NCBI RefSeq assembly: GCF_000346465.2
Contig: NC_034016.1
Span: 9,562,027 to 9,626,026 of the forward strand
Length of the DNA: 64,000 nucleotides
DNA from: Prunus persica
Taxonomy: Eukaryota; Streptophyta; Magnoliopsida; Rosales; Rosaceae
Direction of reading: 5' to 3'
Made by a program: the position numbers and the translations under genes. Shown one piece after another: positions 1-13,852 of the stretch. Each line of letters opens with the position of its first letter. Within the stretch, counting starts at the first letter, position 1. A model generated the notes under the pieces. The model made no database searches, was not told where the DNA came from, and saw only the letters and a program-made list of their open reading frames with translations.

Positions 1-127
1 GACAAGGCTGTAGGAAAAATGTCCCCTCTGGTACATACACTTAACTGAGCCCTGATGTGTTTAAACCTAAAATGAGATCATGTACCGTCGGTCTGATTGT
101 TTTATTTGTATTGGCATTGGTATACAG

Positions 128-953
128 GTTAGGCTTGGCACGAAAAGAGGATTAGTGGTAGTGAAGTTGGCAATTATAGGACTCTATGTTCTCACTTTCA
201 CCTTTGGTCTAAGCAGCGCTCTTCCTTTTACTTGTATTGTAAGTTATATGTAACTATTAAATTATATGCTTATTGGTGGGGACTGAAATTGAGGTTTCTT
301 ACTGTCATTTCTGCCTAGTAGTTGTTTCTATTCTATATATCAGTCTGAGTTTGAGGATGGCTTCTTTCAGTTTCTATGTGCCCTGACCTTGCCAATTGCA
401 AGACTGGTGGTTAGCTATGTTGAAGAAAACCACAATGTAAGTACTAAACTTGTGTAGAACAATGGCAAAAAGAAAATTCGTCCGACATATGCGTAGAATT
501 CAAATTGCTCTTGATTCTGTTCTCACTGTTATATGATTCCTACTGCATCTAAAGGTGCATGAAGATGCAGTTACTGAAAAATAGGGTACAATGTCATTCG
601 TGTCACTTCACTCTCGTCCCTGAAGCAATAGGAATGACACAATATGTTTGTTTTGCACCATGATTAGTAGGAAACTGGACCTGTTTGAACAGTGCACCAA
701 CGAGCTTGGGGCTGGCGAAAATATGACCTTAAATCTGAAACTAAGGAATACATACATCTTACAACTCCCCCTTAAACTGATTGCAGATTTGCTTACATGA
801 ATTTCCTTTTTCTTGCAGGACAAACATAAAATATTCATGGCAAAGTATTACTGTGTGAGGTTGCATTCTTTATTTGGAGCTGCATTGGCTGCTGGACTCG
901 TGTTACCGAGAATGGTCCCTAAAATAAATATCGCAAGGTTGGGATTCTCATAG
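128..953 (+). CDS. C-terminal exons of a polytopic membrane protein, probably UbiA-type prenyltransferase (DHNA phytyltransferase-like)
   Basis: Three exons join in phase 0: 128-238, 371-436 (acceptor at 368-370; an alternative acceptor at 341-343 would add nine residues in frame) and 819-953, ending in TAG at 951-953. All have GT-AG borders. The roughly 103-residue tail is hydrophobic: a membrane helix in exon one (VVVKLAIIGLYVLTF), a second in exon two (CALTLPIARLVVSYV) and a third in the last exon (LHSLFGAALAAGLVLP), with the charged run EENHNDKHKIFMAKYY between them. From memory, this layout and the segment KIFMAKYYCVRLH recall the C-terminus of the plastid MenA/ABC4 family, which prenylates 1,4-dihydroxy-2-naphthoate in phylloquinone synthesis. 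That is a recollection, not an alignment. The 5' part of the gene lies left of the window, and 1-127 reads as intron. Another UbiA-family enzyme remains possible. Confidence 0.5.
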
Positions 954-1246
954 AGCTTTTCAATTTCTCAGAATCTGTAGTAGACGTAGGGACGATATGC
1001 CAAGTTTTTTGGCTTCAGAGGCAGAGTTATGGCTCTTGGCAACATGCCTGTATGCACTTTTTTTTTTCTTTCAAGTTTCCAATGCTATAGAAGAAACTGT
1101 GGCACTGGCAGCAGCAAACACTGAAAACACTGGATAAAATTATGCACCTTTGTTCCATTTTAAAATATTTCCCTCCTGAAATGTCAAGTTTAACGCTAAG
1201 AAAAATCGTTTTTAAAAGAACACTTTTAAGATAAATAGATTTGTCA
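954..1246. other. 3' UTR and downstream spacer
   Basis: No further coding exon is visible after the stop at 951-953. The stretch is ordinary AT-rich sequence with a T run near 1057-1067. It probably contains the 3' UTR of the upstream gene. Confidence 0.4.
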
Positions 1247-1248
1247 AA

Positions 1249-1356
1249 AGACCTACTAGTATAGTGGTTTGGAGTAAATGCTCCTCGAAACAAGGTCCTG
1301 GGTTCGAATCCTAGTTTTCATATTGTGTATGTGAGTTTAGTGTAAAAAAAAATTTA
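1249..1356 (+). repeat. tRNA-derived SINE fragment
   Basis: The stretch contains a Pol III A-box-like motif (TAGTATAGTGG, 1257-1267) and a good B box (GGTTCGAATCC, 1301-1311) about 34 bases apart, followed by a short unrelated body and an A-rich tail near 1344. This is the layout of a plant tRNA-derived SINE. No acceptor-stem pairing brackets the boxes, so it is not a functional tRNA gene. I did not find a target duplication. Confidence 0.55.
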
Positions 1357-1737
1357 ACTAATGGATTTGAAAAGGCAGTTGCATGACTAAAGCAATTTTT
1401 TTCTTCTTTTCTAGCCAGAAATTAATGCACTTAAATTAGCCCTCTGAGATCGAAGTTGACTGAGAGACTTTGTGTCTAAATATTTGTTTCTAAGAGATGC
1501 TGTCGTTGTTCCCCCTCTCTCTCAAGGGTCAAGTTGCTTGTTGATCAAGTCATGTCTTAACATGTAAATTAAATATTTATTAAATAACACATATACAAAT
1601 TAAATTAAATCTGTAACACGTGACGTGCTAGTGTCCTTTTCCTACATGGTTTAGGATTAGGGTTATTTATAGGGAAACTAGGGTTGAGATGCTTTATTTG
1701 GTAGTTTCCTAGGCCGTTTAGGATTGTTGGGGGATTG

Positions 1738-1746
1738 TATATAAAT
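1738..1746 (+). promoter_or_regulatory. TATA box of the truncated F-box gene
   Basis: TATATAAAT lies 107 bases before the ATG at 1853, a normal plant spacing once a short leader is allowed. A CACGTG G-box core sits further upstream around 1616-1622, next to an ACGTG. The promoter therefore looks intact although the gene behind it is truncated. Confidence 0.45.
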
Positions 1747-1852
1747 AAAGTGTCAAAGCCTGCAAAACGTACCAGTACTAATTGTTGGTATGTTTTGAAC
1801 AGAGAAGGGAGAAGATTGAGTTTTTGAGTGTGAGGAAATTAACGACCTACAT

Positions 1853-2092
1853 ATGGCAGAGGCAATATCATCAACCTTAGATTCAGAATGGCCCCCAAGC
1901 CACGTTCTGCATTTGATACTAGAAAAGTTGACATCAACCTCCGACAATATCCGGTTTGGCACAGTTTGCAAGCATTGGCGATCCGTAGCTTTGGATCAGA
2001 AGCCGCGGCCCCTCAAATCATGTCACAAACAACTTCCTATATATGTTGATTATCACCGACGACCAAGACAACCGCGACGCCACCGGAATTAG
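1853..2092 (+). pseudogene. truncated F-box protein (DUF295-type) fragment
   Basis: The 79-residue frame starts MAEAISSTLDSEWPPSHV and carries an F-box-like core: leucine-rich HLILEKLTS, then IRFGTVCKHWRSVALDQ, matching the usual pattern of F-box helices 2 and 3 (VCKxWRS). Plant F-box/DUF295 proteins run to about 350-420 residues with a C-terminal beta-rich domain. Here the frame ends after a basic, low-complexity tail (RRPRQPRRHRN), and nothing recognisable as DUF295 follows. F-box proteins normally bind SKP1 through this motif and recruit substrates to SCF ubiquitin ligases. This copy could bind SKP1 at most. A TATA box precedes it, so it may be transcribed. I call it a truncated duplicate, although a very short functional F-box protein cannot be excluded. 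Confidence 0.55.
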
Positions 2093-2639
2093 CAACAAGG
2101 CTATTATGGATTGAGGAGTCAAAATTTGGATTCTTATTGAAGTTGTTTACTATAAGTTGTTTATTAAATTCCCTGAATTGGAATTGAAACCAATTTTATT
2201 ATTAAAATTCCCTTGTTCTAGATAAATTATTTTATTGCAAATTTTTGTTGGGTTTTATTGGATGGAAAACTTGGAATTTAAAAATTTGTGTGGGATATAC
2301 TAGGTAAAAAAGATGAATTCATGATGGGTTCGTTCTTCAAAATCATAATACCACCTCAAGAGTCTCATTCCTTCATGTGGAGAAAAACATAGTTGCAACG
2401 GGGTCCCCTATTTTGTTATCACCGACCAATAATATTATGCTACGTAGAAGTGTCATCATGAGTGTGTAGCGCTATTGGTCAGGATAGCAAAATAAAATAG
2501 TGATATCCTCGTTACATGGAAGTCTTTCTCCTTCATGTGAAATAATTCTATGACCACTATGAATTAATAAATATGTCATCAATATTAAAATTCGATAAAC
2601 TTCAAAACAGCAAAGCAAAAATTAAACAAAAAAGTGGTG

Positions 2640-3230
2640 TTCCATACCTTTAATATGCTCCCAAGTGGCCTTGATAATATGCTCCCAAGTGGTCCTGATA
2701 TGGATGACGTAAATCCCCGTCGTGTCGGGTCCCCAACCCTAAGGGGAGAAATTAAAGGGGAAAATCAGGGGCAAGTACAAGGATCCTCAAATTTTAAAAA
2801 TCCTCGGTCGGGGATGAGAGATGGTATTGTTATCCCCATCTCCATATCCGGCCTGATAAGTAACATATTTATTTTTTATTTATATATAAAATAGTCATGT
2901 ATGGTTATGATATAATCTAATATTTCTTGAATTTTGTTATATGAATTGAGATTATTTTGAGTTGTTGAATTGAAATTTATAATTTAATTGAATGATAATT
3001 TAAGATGAAATTTAAGTAATATAGAATAAATATTTTTTGAATGAAAAATCGGGCAGTGGGTTTGGAAGGTAGCCCCCGACGGGACCAGGATTCCTCGAAA
3101 TCTTTTTATCGAGGATAAGGAGTGAGATGGGAAGCGGGTACAAGGTTGGTATTCCCATATCTAACCCTGAATCGGCCCAATTGCCATCCCTAACCCCAAA
3201 CCGGCCCAATTACCATCCCAAAATCCTGAA
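2640..3230. repeat. degenerate GGGGATGG-type dispersed repeat with a 24-bp tandem duplication
   Basis: 2652-2675 and 2676-2699 are adjacent copies of a 24-bp unit with two mismatches. After them, 2720-2850 and 3045-3230 show the alternating 'ggggatgggtatcccc' style seen in many plant LTR and MITE remnants (for example CGGCCCAATTGCCATCCC, partly repeated at 3173-3217). The 43190-43330 spacer has the same style. No transposon ends could be fixed and no gene is present. Confidence 0.4.
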
Positions 3231-3333
3231 TTCAAATCTCATGTCCCTACTTTCGTGATTCAAATAGAAGTACCTCAAGCTAAAAAATAATAATAATAAA
3301 GAAAAAAATAATTATATATTATATATACACACC

Positions 3334-3340
3334 TATATAA
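3334..3340 (+). promoter_or_regulatory. TATA box of the 14-3-3 gene
   Basis: TATATAA lies about 109 bases before the ATG at 3449. A CT-rich leader (3353-3394) follows it, which is typical of highly expressed plant housekeeping genes. Confidence 0.55.
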
Positions 3341-3448
3341 ACGAGTCTCGTCTGCCCTTCCTTTCTCTCTCTTCTTGTCCTCTCTCTCTCGTTCAAAATC
3401 CCCAAATCCCCAAATCCAGTTTCTGAATTCCATTTTCGAACCCCATCA

Positions 3449-5746
<2,298 letters not shown>

Positions 5747-7138
5747 AGTTAATTGTCCTTGGTGTTATGTCTCCAGGCACCATGAGCCTCTAGGAATTCA
5801 TACCCTGAATTATGAATTTTTGAGGCACTGCTAGAACTCTTGTGTGTTTCTTTTTTCTTTTTTCTCTTTATGGTTTTTTTTTTTTTTTTTAGTGTTCAAG
5901 TACTCAGTTTCTATAAATGATTGCTGGAGAATGAAAGTTCTGATTCTTCATCTATTCCCATTGCGTAATTCTTCGCGGTTTCATTCTTTTAAATGAAATG
6001 GTGAATCTGTATATGTGCGTCGGTCCTGTTTGCATTTTAGAGCCTTCTGTAAATGGTGGATGAAAAAATCAACCTATTTTTTTAACCAACGAGTTACATG
6101 GCAAGGTGTACGATTGTTCATGGGGTCTTGCGGTAAAAATGAGACAAGGGACAAGATTGTTATGCTTGAATATACGTATAAATTTATGAAGGTTAATTCC
6201 TGTGTTTGTTGGTTAGTTGGTTTGATGGCCTGCTTTAAAAGTTGGTTCTCATAGTTTTTGGGATCATCATATTCATCCCTTTTTGGCTGGATAGTGATCC
6301 ATCTCTCTAGCCTGTGCCACTATTGATTCCATTTATTTTCAACCAAACAATTGATAAGTAAACAAAAATCACATGAATTTTGATTTCCTTCTCGTTCTAT
6401 TCCTTCCCATTCCACCAATCTAATACCACCTGAAGATTTTATACATGTTGGGTTGAGTTGGTATTTCTTTATGTCTCGCAAAAAAGCACTTTGTATTTCA
6501 TCCCATAGTTACAAGGGATGAGAGAATTTGTAAAGCATAATGGACATAAACCAGGAAAAACGAAAGTTAACTGAAACCGAAGGATTGAAGCAAATCTTGA
6601 ACACTTGATTACGAAAAAAATTACCAAAACAAACACTTAGGGAGGCGATGGTTTGACAATGATTGTCAAACCTTAACCAATATTAGTAGAGGCCTAGAAG
6701 CGATACCAATGGAGGTTAATGAAAGAAGCAAAGAAATAAAGCTCTTACACTGGCTTTGTAGAGTTCAAAAGCTTGATGGAAATGACTAGAGAAGACGTTG
6801 GTCCTTCGGGTATTTGATATTGGAGGACATAGACAATACTCAATGAGGATTGAGTATTTCAGTACGTAACAAATGGTACCAAAGCCTGGATGAGATCCAT
6901 TATCCAGGCACTTTTTCAAAACAGATTTTATAAATTCAGAATAAACATCTATGATTAAATCTCCACTCAAGTCCAGATTGCAGCAAGGATAAAACTACAA
7001 TACGCAGTAAAATAAATAATCCATTAACCACATGTCAACACCAAAATCAGCATATAATGGTGATTTTTGTGAGCCCCCAGTGCGCATCCTGAAATGACCA
7101 CGCAAAATGGGGCACTAGAAATATTACAAAATGCTATT
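5747..7138. other. intergenic spacer between convergent 14-3-3 and GAR1 genes
   Basis: This contains the 14-3-3 3' UTR (T run at about 5873-5890) and the GAR1 3' UTR on the other strand. A short imperfect hairpin lies at about 6836-6858 (ATACTCAAT...ATTGAGTAT). I see no further gene or recognisable element. Confidence 0.5.
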
Positions 7139-9151
7139 CTAAAATCTCCCTCTGCCCCTGAAGCCACCACCACGGCTACCACCCCTTGGGGGGCCTCTGC
7201 CGCCCCTTGGAGCACCCCTTCCACGAAAAGCACCACCTCCACGGCCACCACCACGAAAAGCACCACCTCTGCCTCCACCACGGCCTCCACCTCGAGAAAA
7301 AGCTGGTTTCTGTCCCCTGCAACAAAACCATCCATTTAAATTCTTTGAATGAAAAAGACATGTTTTAAGATACTTCAAGTGTCACTCACAAGCACGGATT
7401 CATGCATCAAGAGAATAATATGACAACTAATAAAGACGAGGAGTGGAAGAAGACCTTTTTTATGCTACTAAATACAAATGACAACACAAAACCACACTCA
7501 CTGGTAGACTGAGGATTTACTTTTGGGGGAGAGAACTAATGACAATAACTGATAAGATCAAAAATAATTAAGACCATATCACTAAAATCAACAATGAAGC
7601 TAACCCACAAAGGGAATCGATAAGAGTGACCAAAATGAGCCATGGATCAGCCATAAAATTAGCTTCTAGATAAACCATATAAAAACACATTTTATCAACC
7701 AACTCCTGCTGTTATCAAACAGAAAAGTTGAAGATAGGCCGAAAAATAAAGAGTTCATTGAGAAGGTGCCCAAAGAACTCATGGAACATCTCTAACAAGT
7801 AGTACTTGGTCCAACAATGTGACCACGAGTAAGCTAGAGAGATTAGCTTTTGCTTGTCCTATTAGCTTGAAACCAAAGCCTGACCTCAAGTTGACAGTAT
7901 AGAAGACTGACTTTGTCATCCTAATCAAAGCACGAATCATGCTGTCACACTAAAATAAAAACTCAGGACATCAAACTTGAGATTACATTAGCATAAAACC
8001 CCATCCCCTGCCAACTTCTTGATAATGGCCACATTGGAATAAGGGCAGACAGTGATATGGAATGATATAGGCTTTTTGCAGTTGTTCATCACAAGGCATG
8101 CGTTGTAGAGTAGAGCAAACAAGTGAACCTTATCATTATTTCAACTCAAATATGACAAAGCCATCTAAATAATGCAGAAGTAAAGCATACTTTGGCTGTG
8201 GAAGAAATCTTTCAAGAGGAAGAAGCTTTGCTGGGTCAATATAGAACTTATCGCCCTGTGAATATGAAGTTGCCACAATGCCTTCCATCACTTTAATTGA
8301 GAATAACTACAATTGCAACACAAAACACCATAGTACATGTTAGTACTAAACACAAGCTACAAGGAGTTGGCATCATAAAGGCGCACAAGAGGACTTACAG
8401 ATTCATTGATTGGACCAAATATTTCATCAACCTTCCCTATCTGAGTCATGTTCTGCAGATAGATAGGGGCATTAAAATAGGGCACCTTCTTCGCATTTGT
8501 GAGCTTTGTGACTGCGTCACCTTCACACGCATGAAGAAATGTCGAAACCTCTGCACACCCAAAAGGTGTCATTACAAGTCTCAACAATCAACAAATCATC
8601 TAGTAAGAAAAAGAAACAGATTTTCTAATATATCTCTATTTGCTTTCCGAGTAAAAACCAGGAAGACAAATATAAATCAGATATCTAACATGTTAATTAG
8701 TGACTTGAAAAACAAAAATAACTATATTGACACCCTAATACTACTCAAACTGTAGCACCAAACCAATTTTTTTTCCTTTACAGTAACTGAAACATATTTC
8801 CACCAACTCAAAGTTTCTAACTACCAGATCATTTCTCAACAAACTTGACAGCCATAAAACCAAAATATATGATAACAACAAAGTTGAAACCTTCAGGGAA
8901 AACCTAAATCCCCATTAAACAGAAGAAACAGAAACAATTACCAAATGGGATTTTTCCTTTCATTGAAAACCCAACAAGGTGAAGAAAAGCTGAGAAAGAA
9001 TAATGAACAGACCTACGACTTCAGAAGGAGGACCCTCATCGCGGTAGCCACGGCCACCTCCACCACGGCCACCTCCTCCGCGGCCGCCTCTAAAGCCGCC
9101 GCCACCACCGCGGCTGCCCCTAAACCCACCGCCGCCTCTTGGAGGACGCAT
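7139..9151 (-). CDS. GAR1: H/ACA ribonucleoprotein complex subunit 1 (GAR1), complete
   Basis: Four exons on the minus strand: 9013-9151, 8399-8550, 8191-8306 and 7139-7316, totalling 585 bases and 194 residues, close to known plant GAR1. All borders are GT-AG and the phases add up. GAR1 binds the pseudouridine synthase (dyskerin/CBF5) in nucleolar H/ACA snoRNPs that modify rRNA. The N-terminus is an RGG/GGFRG domain (about residues 1-38). The central Gar1 fold spans exons two and three, with [42 protein letters not shown] and [13 protein letters not shown]. Exon four encodes a second RGG domain ending RGRGRF. I prefer the start MRPPRGGGG at 9151 over an in-frame ATG at 9217, because the extra 22 residues do not fit the family and overlap the leader. 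Two telo-boxes lie just upstream. Confidence 0.95.
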
Positions 9152-9230
9152 GATTTTTCGCTGATGAAGGAATGAGGAGCTCTGAGTGTTGCTTTTGGGG
9201 GAAGGGTGGCTTTCCAATACAACGAATGGC

Positions 9231-9257
9231 TTAGGGTTTTAGAGTGTTTAGGGTTTT
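9231..9257 (-). promoter_or_regulatory. two telo-boxes upstream of GAR1
   Basis: On the minus strand AAAACCCTAA occurs at 9231-9240 and again at 9248-9257, about 80-105 bases before the GAR1 start. Telo-boxes are common near the start sites of plant ribosome-biogenesis and translation genes, which fits GAR1. The assignment is by motif only. Confidence 0.5.
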
Positions 9258-9417
9258 GATGCTCACTGGGGCCTGCACTTGCCTATGCCTTCAAATTACT
9301 AAAATACCACTGCGTCCGATCATTTACAAGAAATATATAAATAAATAAATAAAATAATTCCTTTTTCATTTTTTTCCCATTTCCTAACCACAATTTAATA
9401 TATAAAAATTAGGCAAA

Positions 9418-10705
9418 AAGCCATTTGTAGTCTCTTTAGTTTGTCAGTTTTTCCACTTGGGTCCCTGTAGTTTTAAATTTTGCATTTTTATCCTTGTAGT
9501 TGTTAATTTTGTGAATGTTATCCTTATAGTTTTCAATTCAAAGCAATTTAAGGACACATTTCAATTTTTGTCAAAATTCCTTTCAATTTTGGTAAGTTCT
9601 GAATTTTTTATCACGTGCCACTCACATAGAGGGGTATTTTGGTCAACTTGGGTCAAATTTCTTCCAAATTTCAACCCATATATGTAAATTTTTTGGAGAA
9701 CCTTAAGCGCCAAAATCGCTCCTAAAATGGATGGGAACACCTCCAAATTGTGTTTTATTGTTAAGTGGCTCGAGTGAACCTCCTCATGAGGGGTATGTGG
9801 TCAAAACTTAACGAAATTTGGAGGAATTTGACAAAAATTGAAACGTGTCCTTAAATTTACTATAAAAATAAATAAACAAAACACAACATAACAAATTACA
9901 AAATTTGGGGAACATGGACAACTAACTTGTGAGAGCGCCATGACTTAGCAAGACTTGGGCTCTCCAAATCCAGTGCCGCATCTCCTCCTTGTGGGGGAGG
10001 AGGTCTCTACCCCTTCCCCCATCTCTCTTCCTTGGTTTTTTATTTTCTTTCACTGTTCGTGCTCAAATTTTCCTGCTCATTTTTGGGGCTTCATCCTTTG
10101 GGCTTCTTGCCTCTTTGCTGGGGCTTCATGCCTCTCTGTTGGGGCTTCATGCCTCCTATCTTTATTACCCCCCAAAATCTCTACTGTTCCATTCCAATCA
10201 GTGTTATCCCTTGGTTGTTCTCCAATCAGTTCCTGCTTTCCTTTGTTGTAGCAGATAACCAGCAAAGAGATTTCTCACGATTATCTTGGAAGGTGTGTAG
10301 AGCCAAGGCACTGCTACGGTTCGGATGCTCTCACCACCTCCTTTTTGTCCTGATGGTTCTGTTTGTTTTGCCTTGGGGTTGCCTTGAGTATTGCTGGTTT
10401 ATGGTGGCTGTTTAGTGGTGCTTGTGCTTTTCTGTGGTTTTTGTTGCTATGTTGTTTTTAATTTGGTTAGTTTTTATCAATTTTAGTTTTGTTTATTTGT
10501 TGATATCATTATCTCGAGTAGTATGTTGCTCCTGTTCATCTGATATTACAAATTAGATTTGTGCTTCCTTGTATTGTTGTATTTGTAACATCCTTTTGGG
10601 TGAGTTTTTCGTAATGAAATTTCATCCTTCGACTAAAAGAAAAGAAACTACAAAAATAAAATTGACAACATTGAAAATACAAGGGCCAAAAGTAAACTTT
10701 TGTCA
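9418..10705. repeat. possible terminal-inverted-repeat element with an inner inverted repeat and LINE-like filler
   Basis: 9545-9580 and 9823-9857 are inverted copies of about 35 bases (AATTTAAGGACAC...TTTTTGTCAAA), with a shared GGGGTAT-GGTCAA theme between them. More loosely, 9440-9500 (GGGTCCCTGTAG style) resembles the reverse complement of 10640-10700 (CAAGGGCC style), suggesting an outer pair of ends. The middle (9990-10600) is T- and G-rich with two GGGGCTTCATGCCTC repeats (about 10122-10153), and ends in a GTAATGAAATTTCATC motif that could be a LINE 3' end. No credible protein was found. Confidence 0.3.
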
Positions 10706-11464
10706 AAAAATTAATAACAACTTTATCCACTCGCCATTCCACACCCACTAAGTCCTAAGTTCATCTTTTCTTCATCTTTTACATTATAGTTTGATGCTTC
10801 GAACAGTTTTGCAAATAATGGTAACATCCAAGGTTTGGTAGTGTGTGCATTTAAAGTGGCATCCCAAAAAGGGGAAGGAAAAACAATGACTACATGAGTT
10901 GAAAAGGCCCAGAACATAGTACAACAAGCACAAGGAAGATTAAACTAAAACTAATACAGTTTAGCACAATAAATCTTCATATCACACCCCAATCCACGGA
11001 TTTACGTAATTTTGGATTAAGACGTGATTCACACCTTAATTATAGAATTTAATAAAAAAAGCTATAATAAAATGTGAAGAACATTTAAATAAATATTTCA
11101 CATTGAATCTTTAGCGGAAACGACAGCATCCGAAATCTTACATTTTTACATTTATTTTACAAGTTAGAACTACTCAAGAGTTCATAAAAAGAGTAGCTTA
11201 TTATTCAACCACAAGCTATGTATACAATACACCCAATAGACATGCCACAATCATCACAAGTCCTAGATTTCAGGTTCAGTACCTGCAAAATCAGTTAGGG
11301 GTGAGTGAAACCACAGCTCAGTAAGGACATAAACCTTTTCATGGTAAATTGATATAACTAAATTAAGTGACATACAATCATACAGCCAAATATCACATTA
11401 TTAATATAATGCATGAATAAGCTTCAATTCTACTCTTGTTAATTCATATAACTGGACAAGCAGA

Positions 11465-12059
11465 CAGGGACGGACCCAAGATTTCAAAATGGCGTGGGCC
11501 AAATTTACCTCATATACAAACCTATTGAAAACTGAACGGTACAAGTAAATTTTATTGATAACAAAAAAATACATGGGAGACATAATGAGTCTTCTCCCTC
11601 AAATAACACTTATATAAGTTGCATCATTCAAGTCAACATCATTAAAATCACTAATTATTGATTCATGATCTATATTATCAGCAAATTCTCTTTCAATATG
11701 AAGTAGCATACAATTAGCAAGAAACTCATCACCTATCTTATTCCGAAGTCAATTTTTAATAATTCTCATATATGAAAATGCTCATTCTATTGTTGTTGCA
11801 GACATAGGAAGAGTTAGCACTAAACGAATCAATCTATCAATCAAGTAGTATGTTTCTGCTAATTTTGTTCTTTTTATTTATTTCTTGGTCAGCCTAGTCC
11901 TAATGGGGTTAGTTAATAATATTTTATTTAGGTGGTTAGCCTATGGGATTAATTAATAATATTTTATTTAGGTGACCTAGGCTAGAATATTAATTTACTC
12001 TAAAAAAACAAGATGCCTGGGCTTTAGCCCAGGTTAGCATGTTAGTAGGTATGTGCCTA
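11465..12059 (-). mobile_element. internally deleted hAT element inside the solo LTR
   Basis: Perfect 8-bp duplications CAAGCAGA flank it at 11457-11464 and 12060-12067. The ends are CAGGGACGGACC on the left and the reverse complement TAGGCACATACC on the right, 8 of 12 matching, in the style of plant hAT ends. Only the C-terminal part of a transposase remains inside. It is nested in the solo LTR and is therefore younger than that LTR. Confidence 0.75.
11599..11866 (-). pseudogene. hAT transposase C-terminal dimerisation fragment
   Basis: The minus-strand frame reads YYLIDRLIRLVLTLPMSATT, then a TGA, then AFSYMRIIKN, another TGA, then LRNKIGDEFLANCMLLHIERE, and ends at TGA. This matches the hAT C-terminal dimerisation pattern of the plant TTF-type zinc-finger (ZMYM1-like) transposases, in which the two stops replace arginines. 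CGA to TGA is the expected result of methylated-CpG decay. The same segment occurs in the longer element at 51978-55130. It is not functional. Confidence 0.75.
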
Positions 12060-13254
12060 CAAGCAGACCTGCATGTCTCATACCATGCTTATACCACTTG
12101 GTCTCGAATGCCCATTTATATGAACTAACCCTCATCTCAATCATCCCATAAATCCCCTTTTGTTAGTCATCTTGTCTAACTCCTTGTTTCCAGTCCCGTA
12201 TCACTCAATAAAAACCATGTGTATTATGGGATCCCTAAGATCTGGTACCTGCCAAGAGTTAGACTCAATTACACAAAAGATCATTTTCATTACCCTATTT
12301 TCCATCATTATTTTCTCAACCCAACAGTTCCAGCCAATTTTCATGACATGATACAATTATGCTTTTCACATATCCTATATATCTCACAACAATGTAACTT
12401 TTAAAACATCACCAATATATATATATATATAATTATGTCAATATTGTTCAAATAGTTAAGAATACGTAAACACCCAATAACAAGGAACATCAACCAAGCT
12501 GTAATACCATGCATAATATAATGCTCACAAAATTTAATTAAATCAATCTCAATAAAAGGCCTCCAAAAAACCCCCAACCTCTTTTTCAAAGCTAATTCCA
12601 AATTAAGAAAAACAACCACAAGCTACGTACGGGCCCTAACTCCTCCTGAGAATTTTATCACTACTCTCTCTCTCTCTCTCTCTCTACGTTTTTCTTTCTC
12701 TTTGCATGAACTTTCATGCAAGGTTATGTACTTTCAAAAACAAAGGAAAAAGATCCTATTTATAGTAATGCTCAGGGAAGAACCAATTAATTCTAATTGG
12801 TGGGGAGGTGATGACCACGTGAGAATCTTGGGCTCCAAGATTAGGATAACTATTACTAGATTGCCAACACCTCATGCTAAAATAGAGCTTAGTTACCTAG
12901 GTATAATGACACTTATGAGTCTAAAGTGTGTTTGTAAAAATATTTAGATAACAACTAGAATATTGAACTTAGCCATAAAGTAACAAAGAGATAAAGAGAT
13001 AAAACAAAACATATACTTATTATAATATGTACTAATTTTTATAGCTAATAATAATAAAAATTCTGAAAATATAACACGTATAATTATAATATATATATAT
13101 GGGATTTCACACTTCCCCATCACAAAATAAATTTACAAAACAAAAAAAAGCAAAACAAAGCCATTATTGCCGATAAGGGAACGGAAACTGCACCAAAATG
13201 GCCACATAAAAGAGGAGATACACATCCTCCACACAAGTCAACACCGATGCACAC

Positions 13255-13625
13255 AGCGGTGGTCCTACGTTTTAGAAGCCTTAGGCGAACAATCTAAATG
13301 GGGCCTTCCACTTTATATGTATATTTATGTGATTTTTTTTCGATACGTTAGAAAAAATATTATATGAACTAAAATTGTATCATAAAAGAAACAAACAAAA
13401 TGTAATTTACACACCAACTTTATAAAATGCATCAAGATTCAAAACATCACTTAAATATCACTCACCTTGCATTTTTCAATGCAAAAATATTAGTTAACTT
13501 AACATAATATTTATATAATATAATTTATTTAAAATAACATAGTATATATAGGGGTTTATACAAATTAGGGCCCTCCCAATTTGGGGGCCCTAGGCGGCTG
13601 CCTCCCTTTGCTGCATATAGAGACC
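13255..13625. repeat. probable non-autonomous DNA element remnant
   Basis: The left edge (AGCCTTAGGCGAAC...GGGGCC, about 13278-13307) and right edge (GGGGGCCCTAGGCGGCTGCCTCCC, about 13583-13606) are short inverted-like GGGGCC/CCTAGGC blocks around an AT-rich core. This style is common in plant MITEs. I could not define a target duplication. Confidence 0.3.
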
Positions 13626-13852
13626 TACAGATCATCTGCGAAGGCAAAAAAATTTCCCAAAACACATAAATACATCAGCACACAAACAATCATCCAAGAG
13701 TCACCTTCTCCACCACACTCGAATTCGCCTATGGACCTAAGAAAAAACAACAACCCATCACAACAACACCATAATATATACCAACAAATTGACACGAAGA
13801 GAGTGGAAAGTAGTGGTACAAGCACCAAAGCTAGAACCGTAGTAAGAGCTTG

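Larger units (their letters stand above)
10980..13111 (-). mobile_element. solo LTR of a Ty3/gypsy-type element
   Basis: Read on the minus strand the unit starts TGTGAAATCCC (at 13111) and ends GGGGTGTGATA (at 10980), which fits a gypsy LTR whose final CA has mutated to TA. Flanks CTTCA (10975-10979) and CTTCC (13112-13116) are a near-perfect 5-bp target duplication. There is no internal retroelement sequence, so it is a solo LTR left by recombination. It is about 2.1 kb long, of which 595 bp is a later hAT insertion. A CT microsatellite lies at about 12663-12685 and a short TA run at about 12416-12430. Confidence 0.65.

Noticed and set aside
1257..1311. A tRNA gene
   Set aside because: Pol III boxes are present but no acceptor or anticodon stem fits; a SINE explains it better.
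7094..7339. Thr/Ser-rich open frame on the plus strand
   Set aside because: It is the antisense of the GAR1 RGG exon. Gly/Arg codons read backwards give Thr, Ala and Pro runs.
9152..9217. Upstream in-frame start of GAR1
   Set aside because: The added residues (MESHPSPKS...) do not fit GAR1 proteins, and the 9151 start matches the RGG N-terminus.
9955..10415. Overlapping frames of 89-127 residues rich in Phe, Leu and Ser
   Set aside because: T-rich low-complexity sequence with GGGGCTTCATGCCTC repeats; no family features and no splice logic.
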